Below are positions 16,549-25,438 of a stretch of DNA of 64,000 nt, in pieces. Within the stretch, counting starts at the first letter, position 1. Each line of letters opens with the position of its first letter. The notes under the pieces were generated by a model. That model was not told where the DNA came from. It ran no database searches and worked only from the letters and a program-made list of their open reading frames with translations. Source of the DNA: Ardenticatenaceae bacterium (lineage in GTDB: Bacteria; Chloroflexota; Anaerolineae; Promineifilales; Promineifilaceae); NCBI GenBank assembly GCA_011525915.1, contig WYBM01000069.1, forward strand, positions 94,408-158,407, read 5' to 3'. Made by a program: the position numbers and the translations under genes.

Positions 16549-17235
16549 ATGGAAAAATTTGTATACTTTGTCCTGGCTGCCCTCATTGGCTACATCTGTG
16601 GTGCTATTCCATTTGGTTTTATTTATGTCTACTGGCGTAAGGGGATTGATTTGCGGCAGGTAGGCAGCGGCCGGACGGGTGGCACAAATTCGCTGCGCGC
16701 CGCTGGTTTAGGCGTGGGCATTGTCACTTCGATCAGCGACGCCCTCAAAGGGTTTGCGGCGGTCTGGTTATCGCGCTATTTCTTAGGAGAAGGCGTGGGC
16801 GAGGCGCTGATTCCCTGGATTTCGGTGACAGCGGGTGTGTTTTCAGTTATCGGCCACAATTGGTCGGTGTTCTTAAACTGGCGCGGTGGTGCAGGCACAG
16901 GACCAAACGTAGGCTGGGCTATGGCCGTGTGGCCGCCCATGCTCCCGCTGGCAGTGGCCGTCATGATCACGATGATGGTGGGTGTCGGCATGGCTTCCGT
17001 GGCTTCTTTAATGATGGGCGCGGTTATTCCCGCGGCTTTTATCATTTTATACCTGGCCGGGGCACCCATTTACGCCGACACAGTAGCTTATATGGTTGGT
17101 GGGCTGACTACCTTAGCGGTGGTCACCTGGGCTTTACGGCCTAACATCAAGCGGCTGCTGGAAGGCAACGAACGCGTCGTTGGCCCCCGGGCTAAACGCT
17201 TGGAAAGAAAACCGAAAGCGAAAGAGCTAGGTTAA
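16549..17235 (+). CDS. plsY: PlsY-like glycerol-3-phosphate acyltransferase
   Basis: The 228-residue polytopic membrane protein has five or six hydrophobic segments and the PlsY motifs in altered form: GSGRTGGTN (usual GSGNxGATN) and GHNWSVFLNWRGGAGTG (usual GHxxPVFLxFKGGKGVA). PlsY transfers an acyl group from acyl-phosphate to glycerol-3-phosphate, using the product of PlsX, which is also encoded in this window at 30445-31434. The loss of the second-motif Lys suggests either a divergent enzyme or a paralogue with a different job. AGAGGA precedes the ATG. The C terminus is rich in Lys/Arg. Confidence 0.85.
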   Translation: MEKFVYFVLAALIGYICGAIPFGFIYVYWRKGIDLRQVGSGRTGGTNSLRAAGLGVGIVTSISDALKGFAAVWLSRYFLGEGVGEALIPWISVTAGVFSVIGHNWSVFLNWRGGAGTGPNVGWAMAVWPPMLPLAVAVMITMMVGVGMASVASLMMGAVIPAAFIILYLAGAPIYADTVAYMVGGLTTLAVVTWALRPNIKRLLEGNERVVGPRAKRLERKPKAKELG

Positions 17236-17288
17236 GCGTCGGCAGGTGGCCGGGAATACTCCTACCTGCCACCTGCTGCCGGCATCTT

Positions 17289-19688
17289 TCACCCCCCTCC
17301 TTTGGTTAAAACTTCATAATGCATCAGGCCCAGGGCATCTATGCGTACATTGTTGATGTTTGGCATAGAGATGGCATAGGTTGGTTGCTGCAACACGTCC
17401 AGGGTAGGCAAATCGGCTGCCCATTTTTGTTGCATTTGCGCATACAGCAGCAGGCGGGCATTATTATCGGTTTCTTCCAGGACGCTTTTCACCAGGTCAT
17501 CCATGACCTGGCTCTCGTAATTGGTGCAAAAGCTGTTGCTGGTAATAAAGAACTCGCTCCAGGCCATGACGTCCAGGTAATCTACCGGCCGGCCAGGTGA
17601 AGGCCAGCCTAGCAGGTACGCCGGATAAGCGCACTCATTTACTTGAGCGCGGAACTGTTCAAAAGGGGCACCGGCCAGAGTGACTTTAAAAACACCGGTT
17701 TCTTCGAGTTGGGTTTTAAGGGTGGTGGCGTAAGTCTCCTCAATAGGGCTGTAACGGCCGTCACTGACATACCACAACTCAATGTCTAACGGCACTGCTT
17801 CACTATACCCTGCCTGCCCCAGCAACGCCCGGGCCTGCACCAGGTTGCGTTGAGGCAGCACCGACAGGTGACCGGGGACGGCATCGGGTATGGGACTGTA
17901 GAGGGGCGTACGGCTGCCAGCAAATGTGGTGGTGGCCAGGGCATCCCGATCTATAGACAGGGCCGCCGCCTGCCGTACCAGGGCACTGTCCCAGGGGGGC
18001 GCCTCATGATTAAACATCAGGTAACTCTTAAAATCAGCCGGACCTGTCCACAGTTTAAAATCAGGCTGGCCATCCTGACTGGCGTCTACACTTTGCAGTT
18101 CAACAAAGTCATTGTAGGGCAAGCCTCGCCAGGCAATATCCACAGAACCAAATTCTTCTAGAGAGCGGCGCAAACTGCCCAGGTCATCGTAAAAGCGCAG
18201 GGTGATGTTGGCAAAGGCAGGCGACGGCCGTCCTGGCCACTCTGGGTTGGCCCGCAGCCGCATCCGGTCACCCGGCACCCAATCTACAATAGCATAAGGC
18301 CCAATGCCACCACAGGTGCTGAGCGTGTCCCACGACTCCGCATAACAGGCATTGCTGATGGGGAAATAGGGCGGCGTCGCCAGCAGTGCCGGGAAATAGG
18401 ATGTGGCTTCTTGCAGCACAAACTTCACGGTGTATGTATCAACGATCTGCACCGCATCATCATCGGCGTAAAAGTTGTCATCGCTGTCCTTCAGGACAGC
18501 ATTCACACTAAAATTACCCAGGCTGCGGGCGCGATCCACTGACCACTTGACATCATCGGCCGTCAGCTCGTTGCCGTCAGGAAAGCGCAGGTTGCGCCGC
18601 AGGGTGACGGTATATTCCCGGCCATCTTCAGACACGGCAGGCATACTGGCAGCCAGAATGGGCACCAGCTCATTATTACTATTAAAACCAAGCAGGCCGC
18701 TCATGGTGTTGATTTTCACTTCCCAGGCGATGAGGTCAGACTGGGCGGCAGGATCCATATCTGGCAGTTGACCCAGAAGACCAATAAACAATTCGTCAGC
18801 AGGTGTGCCCACACGGGACTCACCCGGCTCCAGCGTGTCTTTAGGGATGAGCCAGGTGATGACTTCACGTTGGATGTCCCCGCTTTGCTGCATGGTAGCA
18901 ATGGCTGCGTTAAACTTTGCCAGCAAATAGGTGTTATCAGCCGCCAGGGCAATGCCGTAGGCTTTGGTGCTGATCCAGGCATCACGGCCGTCGCCACCTA
19001 CAATCTTAAGCTGATCGGGAAAGCTCTCGGCATAAAAGTTCGCTGTATAGCTGTCTGTAATAACGGCCGTGACCGCCTCATCGATCAATGCTTGCAGCGC
19101 CTGTACGCCATTCTCAAAATGATTAAGCATATCAGCTTCTGTCAGATTTAACGTCTTTAAGGCCACCACTTCTGCCTGGCTGTTATGGGCTACGCCCACC
19201 AGCATCCCTGGCTGCAGGTCTTTATAGCCATGGATGGCTTCATTGTCGGCCAGCACCACCAACACTTGCCCCACCTCCAGGTACGGCTGGGTGTATACAA
19301 TGCCTGCAGGCGGGTCTTCAGGAATAACCAGGTTAGCAATGACAGCATCAAAATCACGGTTACGACTGTTGGCAATATTGTCCAGCACACCTTGGTAAGG
19401 GGTAACAATAAGCTCATACTCCAGGTCAGCGTCTGAGGCAATGTTTTCCAGTACGCGGCTGTCAAAACCATCTACCACCCCAAAAGCGTCGAAGACGGTG
19501 TAGGGTGGATGGGGCGCATCTGTAGCCACAATAATAAAGTCTTGTTCACGTTGGGGAGCAGCCATTGGGGTGGGCTCAGACGTAGGGGTAGACAACACGG
19601 CCGTCACCGCCACCGCCTCACCTGGCTCTCCACAACCAGCAGTCAACAATAGTAAAACCAGCAACCACAGCTGGACAAACCTTTTCAT
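17289..19688 (-). CDS. Fused dual solute-binding lipoprotein (SBP_bac_3 + SBP_bac_5)
   Basis: The 799-residue protein has a lipoprotein signal, MKRFVQLW...LLTAGC, and a Thr/Pro linker. Residues ~45-290 form a family 3 (polar amino acid type) binding domain: PPYTVFDAFGVVDGFDSRVLE and later AVITDSYTANF. Residues ~300-799 form a family 5 (peptide/nickel type) domain: RNLRFPDGNELTADDVKWSVDRA and later SIDRDALA. Two solute-binding folds in one chain are unusual. No permease or ATPase lies next to it. The start was set at the ATG before the lipobox; upstream in-frame codons lack a signal. It could be a receptor rather than a transporter component. The convergent plsY-like gene ends 53 bp away. Confidence 0.88.
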   Translation of the reverse strand: MKRFVQLWLLVLLLLTAGCGEPGEAVAVTAVLSTPTSEPTPMAAPQREQDFIIVATDAPHPPYTVFDAFGVVDGFDSRVLENIASDADLEYELIVTPYQGVLDNIANSRNRDFDAVIANLVIPEDPPAGIVYTQPYLEVGQVLVVLADNEAIHGYKDLQPGMLVGVAHNSQAEVVALKTLNLTEADMLNHFENGVQALQALIDEAVTAVITDSYTANFYAESFPDQLKIVGGDGRDAWISTKAYGIALAADNTYLLAKFNAAIATMQQSGDIQREVITWLIPKDTLEPGESRVGTPADELFIGLLGQLPDMDPAAQSDLIAWEVKINTMSGLLGFNSNNELVPILAASMPAVSEDGREYTVTLRRNLRFPDGNELTADDVKWSVDRARSLGNFSVNAVLKDSDDNFYADDDAVQIVDTYTVKFVLQEATSYFPALLATPPYFPISNACYAESWDTLSTCGGIGPYAIVDWVPGDRMRLRANPEWPGRPSPAFANITLRFYDDLGSLRRSLEEFGSVDIAWRGLPYNDFVELQSVDASQDGQPDFKLWTGPADFKSYLMFNHEAPPWDSALVRQAAALSIDRDALATTTFAGSRTPLYSPIPDAVPGHLSVLPQRNLVQARALLGQAGYSEAVPLDIELWYVSDGRYSPIEETYATTLKTQLEETGVFKVTLAGAPFEQFRAQVNECAYPAYLLGWPSPGRPVDYLDVMAWSEFFITSNSFCTNYESQVMDDLVKSVLEETDNNARLLLYAQMQQKWAADLPTLDVLQQPTYAISMPNINNVRIDALGLMHYEVLTKGGG

Positions 19689-19803
19689 AAGCCAATCCTT
19701 TAAGCACATAGAGGCGGAGTATAACAAGGGGAGAGGGGATGGCAAGATAGCGAGGTGGTGAGGTACCAGGGTGCGGGGAAGCACTTAGCGAACTTTAATT
19801 CGT

Positions 19804-20793
19804 TCACAAACTCACGATGGTGCCCAGCCCCATCTTTTCGGCGTTGGCCAGGGCTATACACCCGGCGGCGGCATCTTGCACGGCCGTACCCACCGATTTA
19901 AACAGGGTGATTTGCTGCTCGTCGGTACGGCCGTGCCGCCTACCGGCCACAACCTCCCCCAGCTCGGCGTGGATGTGCTCAGCCGTAATGACCCCTTGCT
20001 GAATAGGAACGATGAGATCACCCGCTTCACTAAGTACCCCTTCGCGGGAATCCACCACCACCAACGACCGGCGCACTGTTTCGTAATCAATTTCCTGAGT
20101 GGATGGCTGAAAGGAGCCGACAGCATTTATATGGACCCCTGGTTTGAGATCTTTACCATGAAAGACGGGCGTCCTGGCGGTGGTTGCCGTACAAATGATA
20201 TCGGCGTCGGCCACGGCCGTGGCCGCATCTGCCACCACACGCACCATGGCCGGTATAGGGTCGGCCCCGGCCATCTCTGTGGCAAACGCAGCCGCATTTG
20301 CCTGATTGGGGCTGTAGACACGTACTTCCTGAATGGCGCGCACGGCACAAACCGCGGCCAACTGCGTTCGCGCCTGCGCACCACTGCCTAAAATAGCTAC
20401 CACGGCGGCATCTGGCCGGGCCAGCAGATCGGTAGCAGCGCCAGAACCGGCCCCGGTACGAATCGCCGTGAGCGTACCACCTTCCAAAATGGCACACGGC
20501 CGTCCTGACACTGCTTCTAATACCAGCACCATCCCATAAATCACCGGCTCTCCCCGCTGAGCATTCTGCGGAAATACAGACACAATCTTTACCGCCAGGG
20601 CATCATTTGAGAGCACATAGGCAGGCATTACCAACGTGGTGCCCTGGTGAGGGGCCACCTCCACGTGCGCTCGCAAAGGAGCAACGACCTTGCCGGCAGA
20701 CAACTGGGCATAGGCGGCTTTCATACCAGCAATAACTTCGACCATGGGCAGCGCCCGTTTGACATCTTCGGCAGATAAAATTCGTAGCTTCAT
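19804..20793 (-). CDS. Ornithine cyclodeaminase / mu-crystallin family oxidoreductase
   Basis: The 329-residue protein matches the OCD/mu-crystallin family. LEGGTLTAIRTGAGSGAATDLLA carries the substrate Arg region, and the NAD-binding AILGSGAQARTQL follows at about residue 133. Members include ornithine cyclodeaminase, alanine dehydrogenase and ketimine reductases. It is 71 bp after livF on the same strand, so it may catabolise the amino acids imported by the transporter, or supply one. A hairpin repeat lies in the gap, so read-through may be partial. The substrate cannot be assigned from sequence. Confidence 0.92.
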   Translation of the reverse strand: MKLRILSAEDVKRALPMVEVIAGMKAAYAQLSAGKVVAPLRAHVEVAPHQGTTLVMPAYVLSNDALAVKIVSVFPQNAQRGEPVIYGMVLVLEAVSGRPCAILEGGTLTAIRTGAGSGAATDLLARPDAAVVAILGSGAQARTQLAAVCAVRAIQEVRVYSPNQANAAAFATEMAGADPIPAMVRVVADAATAVADADIICTATTARTPVFHGKDLKPGVHINAVGSFQPSTQEIDYETVRRSLVVVDSREGVLSEAGDLIVPIQQGVITAEHIHAELGEVVAGRRHGRTDEQQITLFKSVGTAVQDAAAGCIALANAEKMGLGTIVSL

Positions 20794-20803
20794 GCTCTAG
20801 GAA

Positions 20804-20866
20804 GCATAAAACGCAGACCACAGTGACCTTTTATGCCCCACGTTTTACATTTTGTGCGGTTTACCT
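20804..20866. repeat. Hairpin and dispersed repeat fragment between livF and the OCD gene
   Basis: GCATAAAA (20804-20811) pairs with TTTTATGC (20829-20836). The stretch 20850-20866 (TTGTGCGGTTTACCT core) is shared with repeats at 7253-7281 and 30426-30454. As at 30445, it abuts a stop codon: livF ends at 20865. Confidence 0.6.
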
Positions 20867-21578
20867 AATCCATCCCCAGGTATAATTTTTGCACCTCTTC
20901 GTTATTTTGTAACGCCACGGCCGTGTCACTCAGGCGAATTGTGCCTGTTTGCAGCACGTAGCCCCGGCGGGCAACCTGCAGCGCTTTGTGTGCATTTTGT
21001 TCCACCAGCAAGATAGTTGTCCCTTCCCGGTTGATATTCTTGATCGTCTCAAAAATCAGGTCTACCAGCACGGGTGCCAACCCCATAGAGGGTTCATCCA
21101 GCAGCAGCAGGCGAGGGCGAGACATCAGTGAACGGCCCATGGCCAGCATTTGTTGCTCACCACCGCTCAGGGTACCGGCAATCTGTGCCCGCCGTTCTGA
21201 CAAACGGGGGAACAGTTGGAACACCTTCTCTAAGTCTTGGGCGATACCGGCTTTATCAGTGCGGATATACGCACCCATATCCAGATTTTCACGCACTGTT
21301 AGTTTGGAAAAGATACCGCGCCCTTCGGGCACCATGGCCACCCCTTTGGCAACCAGGTGATGGGCCGGGTAGAGGCTCAAATCTTCACCGTCAAAAGCAA
21401 TGTTACCGCCACGCGGCCGTAACAACCCGCAGATATTACGCAGCGTGGTGGTCTTACCGGCACCATTACCGCCAATGAGAGTGACAACTTCACCCTTTTC
21501 CACCGTCAGCGAAACGCCTTTGAGGGCATGGATATTGCCGTAATAGGCGTGAATGTCGTTAACTTCCAGTAGTGCCAT
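20865..21578 (-). CDS. livF: Branched-chain amino acid ABC transporter ATPase LivF
   Basis: The 237-residue ATPase has Walker A GGNGAGKTTT, signature LSGGEQQM and Walker B LLLLDEPS, with the short MGLAPVLVD ending typical of LivF. It powers branched-chain or related amino acid uptake with LivG, H and M. The start codon lies 1 bp after the livG stop, so translation is probably coupled. It is the last transporter gene in the operon. Confidence 0.95.
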   Translation of the reverse strand: MALLEVNDIHAYYGNIHALKGVSLTVEKGEVVTLIGGNGAGKTTTLRNICGLLRPRGGNIAFDGEDLSLYPAHHLVAKGVAMVPEGRGIFSKLTVRENLDMGAYIRTDKAGIAQDLEKVFQLFPRLSERRAQIAGTLSGGEQQMLAMGRSLMSRPRLLLLDEPSMGLAPVLVDLIFETIKNINREGTTILLVEQNAHKALQVARRGYVLQTGTIRLSDTAVALQNNEEVQKLYLGMD

Positions 21579-21579
21579 A

Positions 21580-22380
21580 TTATGCCTCCGCTCTTAAGCC
21601 AAAATCTTCCAAAGCGCTGCTGCCCAGGTAAGCTTCAATGACTCGTGGATTGTTCTGGATTTCGGCGGGCATACCTTCGGCAATTTTCTTACCAAAATCC
21701 ATAACGATGATGCGTTCAGAAATACCCATGACCACACGCATGTCATGCTCAATGAGCATGATGGTAATGCCCAGTTCGTCACGTAACTGGCGAATGAAAG
21801 CTGTCGTTTGGGCTGTTTCTTTAGGGTTCATACCGGCTGTCGGCTCATCCAGCAACAAGAGTTTTGGTTTACTGGCCAGCGCCCGGCCAATTTCCAGGCG
21901 GCGCTGGTCACCATAGGGCAGGTTTTTAGCCAGCAGGTCACCCTTGCCCCGCAAGCCCACAAACCGCAGCAAGCGGCGGGCTTCTTCTTCAGCAGAGGCC
22001 TCATCGTTTTTGGTATGTGGTGTGCCCAAGATGGCGCCTATCCAGGTGGACTTGAGATGGCGCTCTTGCCCTACCATCAAATTTTCAATGACGCTCATAT
22101 TATTAAAGAGGCGGATGTTTTGAAAGGTACGGGCAATACCCAGGCGGGTGATTTGAATAGAGGTACGGCCGTTTAACACTTTCCCATCAAACAGCAGTTC
22201 GCCATCATCGATCTTGTAAAAACCGGTGATCAGGTTAAAAAACGTCGTTTTACCGGCGCCATTCGGCCCAATGATACTGACAATAGAGCCCTCCTGGATG
22301 TGGAAGTCCAGCGAATCTACCGCTATCAGGCCGCCAAAGCGCTTGGTCATTCTTGTGGCTACGAGAATATCATTTGTCAT
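21580..22380 (-). CDS. livG: Branched-chain amino acid ABC transporter ATPase LivG
   Basis: The 266-residue ATPase has Walker A GPNGAGKTTFF, LivG-type NRGRTSIQI-like and GIARTFQN stretches, and Walker B LLLLDEPTAGMNP with the following H-loop EHDM. It pairs with LivF. The ABC signature is degenerate (LPYGDQRR), as usual in LivG. It lies 14 bp after livM. Confidence 0.95.
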   Translation of the reverse strand: MTNDILVATRMTKRFGGLIAVDSLDFHIQEGSIVSIIGPNGAGKTTFFNLITGFYKIDDGELLFDGKVLNGRTSIQITRLGIARTFQNIRLFNNMSVIENLMVGQERHLKSTWIGAILGTPHTKNDEASAEEEARRLLRFVGLRGKGDLLAKNLPYGDQRRLEIGRALASKPKLLLLDEPTAGMNPKETAQTTAFIRQLRDELGITIMLIEHDMRVVMGISERIIVMDFGKKIAEGMPAEIQNNPRVIEAYLGSSALEDFGLRAEA

Positions 22381-22394
22381 TGTCGTCTCCCTCC

Positions 22395-24161
22395 CTAATC
22401 CACTTTGTGTGCTTCGGCCGTTTGACCATGGCTGATGGCGTCCGGATGGGGAGCAGTCAAATCCACGTTTGCTTCCATGGCATCATATAACTCGCGGCGG
22501 CGTGTGGCCGAGGGCCACAACCCTTCAGGCCGCAGCAGCATCACCACAATAAGCAAGGCGCCATAAATAAGTAAGCGATATTCAGCAAACTCGCGCAGCA
22601 GCTCTGGTGCGCCAATGAGGACAAAGGCTCCCAGCACAATACCGGGAATGCTGCCCATGCCGCCCACAATGATAATGCTCAACACGTTGATGGAAACCAG
22701 CAGGTTAAAACTTTGCGGAAAAACCGTCCCCAACTTGGCAGCAAAGATGGCCCCCGCCACGCCACCTGCCGCCGCGCTGAGCGTGAAGGCCAGTAGTTTG
22801 GTGAGGGTGGTATCTATACCCATGGCTGCGGCCACATCTTCGTCTTCCCGCAGGGCCATCCACTGCCGCCCCGTGCGCGAATTGTTCAGGCGTACGGAGA
22901 CAAAGAGCATGGTCAGGCAAGCGGCCAGGATAATGTAGTAAAAATGTTCGGGACGTGAAAAGCTAAAACCAAAGATGGTGGGGTTGGGTATCGCCAAAAT
23001 GCCCTGAGCACCGCCGATGTAAGGCGCCAGCCAGTCAGAAAGGGCCAGCGCCCCAATGATCTGGCCAAAGCCCAGCGTGGCAATGGCCAGGTAATCACCG
23101 CGCATACGCAAGACGGGCAGAGCCAGCACAAAGCCGGTAAGCATGGCCGCCAGCAAAGCAATGGGAATAACCAGCCAAAAGCTCAAATTGGCGTGCCCGT
23201 ATTGGCCCGTGGAGGTCAGCACACCAGCCACATATGCACCGACAGCGAAGTTGGTAAGGTAGCCCAGGTCTAACAACCCGGCCAAACCTACGGCAATGTT
23301 TAAGCCTAATCCCATCAATATGTATAACCCAATGTTGTCTAACACATCGGTGAGGAAAGTACCCACGATCCAGGGCAGAGCCAGCAGTATAAGGCCACCC
23401 AAACTGATGCCGCCGTAGCGTACTGATTTGGGGCGCCCGGCCACAACCTTACGGTAGCGGATGCGAATAACACCGCCCTGAGTCTGCCAGAAAATGGAAA
23501 AGGCAAAGGCGATCAGGAAGATGTTCACGGCCGTGAACGAGCGCAGCGCCCCGCTTTGGAAAATGAGACGAATAAAGCCAGTGCCTAACAACGGCCGTAA
23601 AACGTTAATCAGCAGTTCGCTCATCAGGCCAAGGCCCAGCGTCCAGGCAGTGCCCAACACAACGGCTTTACGCCATCGCTCCGGCAGCAGCGGCAGGGCC
23701 GCCCCCAACAGGCCAGAGATGCCCATCACCAGCAACAAGATCAGGCTGCCGCTATAGATATTTTCGCGGTTGAAGGTCAGAACGGTGATCAAATCTGGCG
23801 ATATATTCACAAACATTGTACGGATATTGGCGATAGTCTGCTCCATAATAATTAGCAGAACCAGCGGCAGGGCCGCGACAATGCCAATGATGAAGCCAGA
23901 GAGCAGGTTTATGCCTGGCAACCCGTTCCCCTTCTGGCGCGCCATGTAATACCCCAGGCCCAAAGGTGGGGCTAACAGAAGGACCTGCCCCAATGTAAAC
24001 AGTCCTGCTATTAACTCCCGCTCACTGAATACTCTAACCATGCCAATAACGGCCACATAGGCGGCGACAATCCCGGCCAACAGGCCCATCCTAATCATGT
24101 AGGCCACATCAAAACCAGTTTCATTTGCCTGTGTCTTTTTAAATTGTGCCATTTGTGCCAT
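22395..24161 (-). CDS. livM: Branched-chain amino acid ABC transporter permease LivM, long N-terminal extension
   Basis: The 588-residue protein is a LivM permease: GLNIAVGLAGLLDLGYLTNFAVGAY begins the conserved core near residue 290, and ALREDEDVAAAMGID is the coupling-helix motif. The first ~230 residues add several extra transmembrane helices with no known homologue to me. Typical LivM proteins are 300-430 residues, so this is long. It lies 12 bp after livH. An alternative start at the second Met (four codons in) is possible. The extension may be a regulatory or assembly domain. Confidence 0.92.
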   Translation of the reverse strand: MAQMAQFKKTQANETGFDVAYMIRMGLLAGIVAAYVAVIGMVRVFSERELIAGLFTLGQVLLLAPPLGLGYYMARQKGNGLPGINLLSGFIIGIVAALPLVLLIIMEQTIANIRTMFVNISPDLITVLTFNRENIYSGSLILLLVMGISGLLGAALPLLPERWRKAVVLGTAWTLGLGLMSELLINVLRPLLGTGFIRLIFQSGALRSFTAVNIFLIAFAFSIFWQTQGGVIRIRYRKVVAGRPKSVRYGGISLGGLILLALPWIVGTFLTDVLDNIGLYILMGLGLNIAVGLAGLLDLGYLTNFAVGAYVAGVLTSTGQYGHANLSFWLVIPIALLAAMLTGFVLALPVLRMRGDYLAIATLGFGQIIGALALSDWLAPYIGGAQGILAIPNPTIFGFSFSRPEHFYYIILAACLTMLFVSVRLNNSRTGRQWMALREDEDVAAAMGIDTTLTKLLAFTLSAAAGGVAGAIFAAKLGTVFPQSFNLLVSINVLSIIIVGGMGSIPGIVLGAFVLIGAPELLREFAEYRLLIYGALLIVVMLLRPEGLWPSATRRRELYDAMEANVDLTAPHPDAISHGQTAEAHKVD

Positions 24162-24173
24162 CTCTCACCTGCC

Positions 24174-25310
24174 TTAAGCCTTCTTCTCGCTCAACCGCTC
24201 ACCCAGGATACCCTGTGGGCGGAAGATGAGAACCAGCACCAACATTGTAAACGCAATGGCATCCTTCAACTGGTGCGCGCCGGTAATACCTAACCCTTCC
24301 AACACCAGGTTGGGCCCCAAAGATTCAATAACCCCCAAAAACAGGCCGCCCAGCATAGCACCGGGCACGCTGCCAATACCCCCCAGCACGGCGGCGGTAA
24401 ATGCCTTGATGCCTGGCGTAAATCCCATAAAAAAGTAGACACCCTGGGGCCGGTAAAGGCCGTTAATCACCCCCGCCGCTCCCGCCAGAGCGCCACCGAC
24501 GGCAAAGGTGAAGATGATGACCCGGTTGATGTCAATGCCCATCAAAGCGGCCACTTCCTTATCCTCTGACACCGCCCGCATAGACATACCCATTTTGGTC
24601 CTTTCAACCAGCCAATAGAGCGCAGCCATAAGAATGAGGGCGGCAAAAAAGACCACCACCTGTACCACAGGGATGGTAACGGCACCAACGGTAAAAGAGC
24701 CGCTCAGGGCACTGACCGGCGGGTAGGATTGAAAACCAGAACCATAGAACCCACGGAACGTGTACTGCAAGAAAAATGAAGCACCAATGGCCGTAATGAG
24801 GGGAACCAGCCGGGGCGCGCCGCGCAGCGGGCGGTAGGCAATGCGTTCCAATAAAATGGCAATAGACATAGAAATGGCGGCCGCAAAAACGATCAGAATT
24901 AATATAGCCAGCAGGGGGTAGTTGTTGAGGAATCCAATGCGATTAAAATAATTGGCCAGGAACACGGCCGTGAATGCCCCGGCCATAAACACTTCCCCAT
25001 GCGCAAAATTAATCATTAATAAAATGCCATAGACTAATGTATAACCCAGGGCGATCAGCGCGTAGATGCTGCCCTGCGCCAGACCGGAAATTGTCAGGCT
25101 AACCCAGTTACCCACCGTATACTTTTCTGATAAAAGCGTATTGGTGGCCCCTATAATAACCAGCACAATGATAAGGATTCGCAAGCCTAAAAGGAATATA
25201 TCCACCCAGGAAACACGGTCAAGCCAGAGCCTAAAAGATTGAAGCTTTTGGTTCGCAAATCCTCTAAAGCGGCTGGATTGATCAGGCGCGCTCTGTAAAT
25301 CTTCCCTCAT
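24174..25310 (-). CDS. livH: Branched-chain amino acid ABC transporter permease LivH
   Basis: The 378-residue polytopic protein has the LivH core: GLAQGSIYALIALGYTLVYG and later AVSEDKEVAALMGID, the EAA-like loop. The N-terminal ~60 residues, charged then hydrophobic, extend beyond the usual ~300-residue length. It forms the translocation pore with LivM. It is separated from the binding-protein gene by 128 bp holding two hairpins, which would let the binding protein be made in excess. Confidence 0.94.
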   Translation of the reverse strand: MREDLQSAPDQSSRFRGFANQKLQSFRLWLDRVSWVDIFLLGLRILIIVLVIIGATNTLLSEKYTVGNWVSLTISGLAQGSIYALIALGYTLVYGILLMINFAHGEVFMAGAFTAVFLANYFNRIGFLNNYPLLAILILIVFAAAISMSIAILLERIAYRPLRGAPRLVPLITAIGASFFLQYTFRGFYGSGFQSYPPVSALSGSFTVGAVTIPVVQVVVFFAALILMAALYWLVERTKMGMSMRAVSEDKEVAALMGIDINRVIIFTFAVGGALAGAAGVINGLYRPQGVYFFMGFTPGIKAFTAAVLGGIGSVPGAMLGGLFLGVIESLGPNLVLEGLGITGAHQLKDAIAFTMLVLVLIFRPQGILGERLSEKKA

Positions 25311-25345
25311 AAAGTCACCTCTTCCTCAAATAGTGTCAGTTGCAG

Positions 25346-25377
25346 AATGAGCCAGGGAACAAACTCCCTGGCTCATT
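25346..25377. other. 13-bp hairpin in the livH leader
   Basis: A perfect 13-bp stem (25346-25358 with 25365-25377) and a 6-nt loop lie between the binding-protein gene and livH. There is no T run on the minus strand, so it looks like an mRNA-stabilising or processing structure rather than a terminator. Confidence 0.6.
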
Positions 25378-25398
25378 AAAAGGTGATCCTACGTTCTC

Positions 25399-25427
25399 AA
25401 AAACAGTGGTTGGGGATCACTGTTTTT
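25399..25427 (-). terminator. Attenuator-like terminator after the binding-protein gene
   Basis: A 10-bp stem (25399-25408 with 25418-25427) has its T-rich end (CTGTTTTTGAG) on the minus strand, just after the binding-protein stop at 25439. It would partly stop transcription before livHMGF, a common way to raise binding-protein levels. Confidence 0.75.
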
Positions 25428-25438
25428 AAGAAAACAAA

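Noticed and set aside
17242..17276. GCAGGTGG...CCACCTGC hairpin between the PlsY-like and dual-binding-protein genes
   Set aside because: The stem is plausible, but no T run follows on either strand, so a terminator is not claimed.
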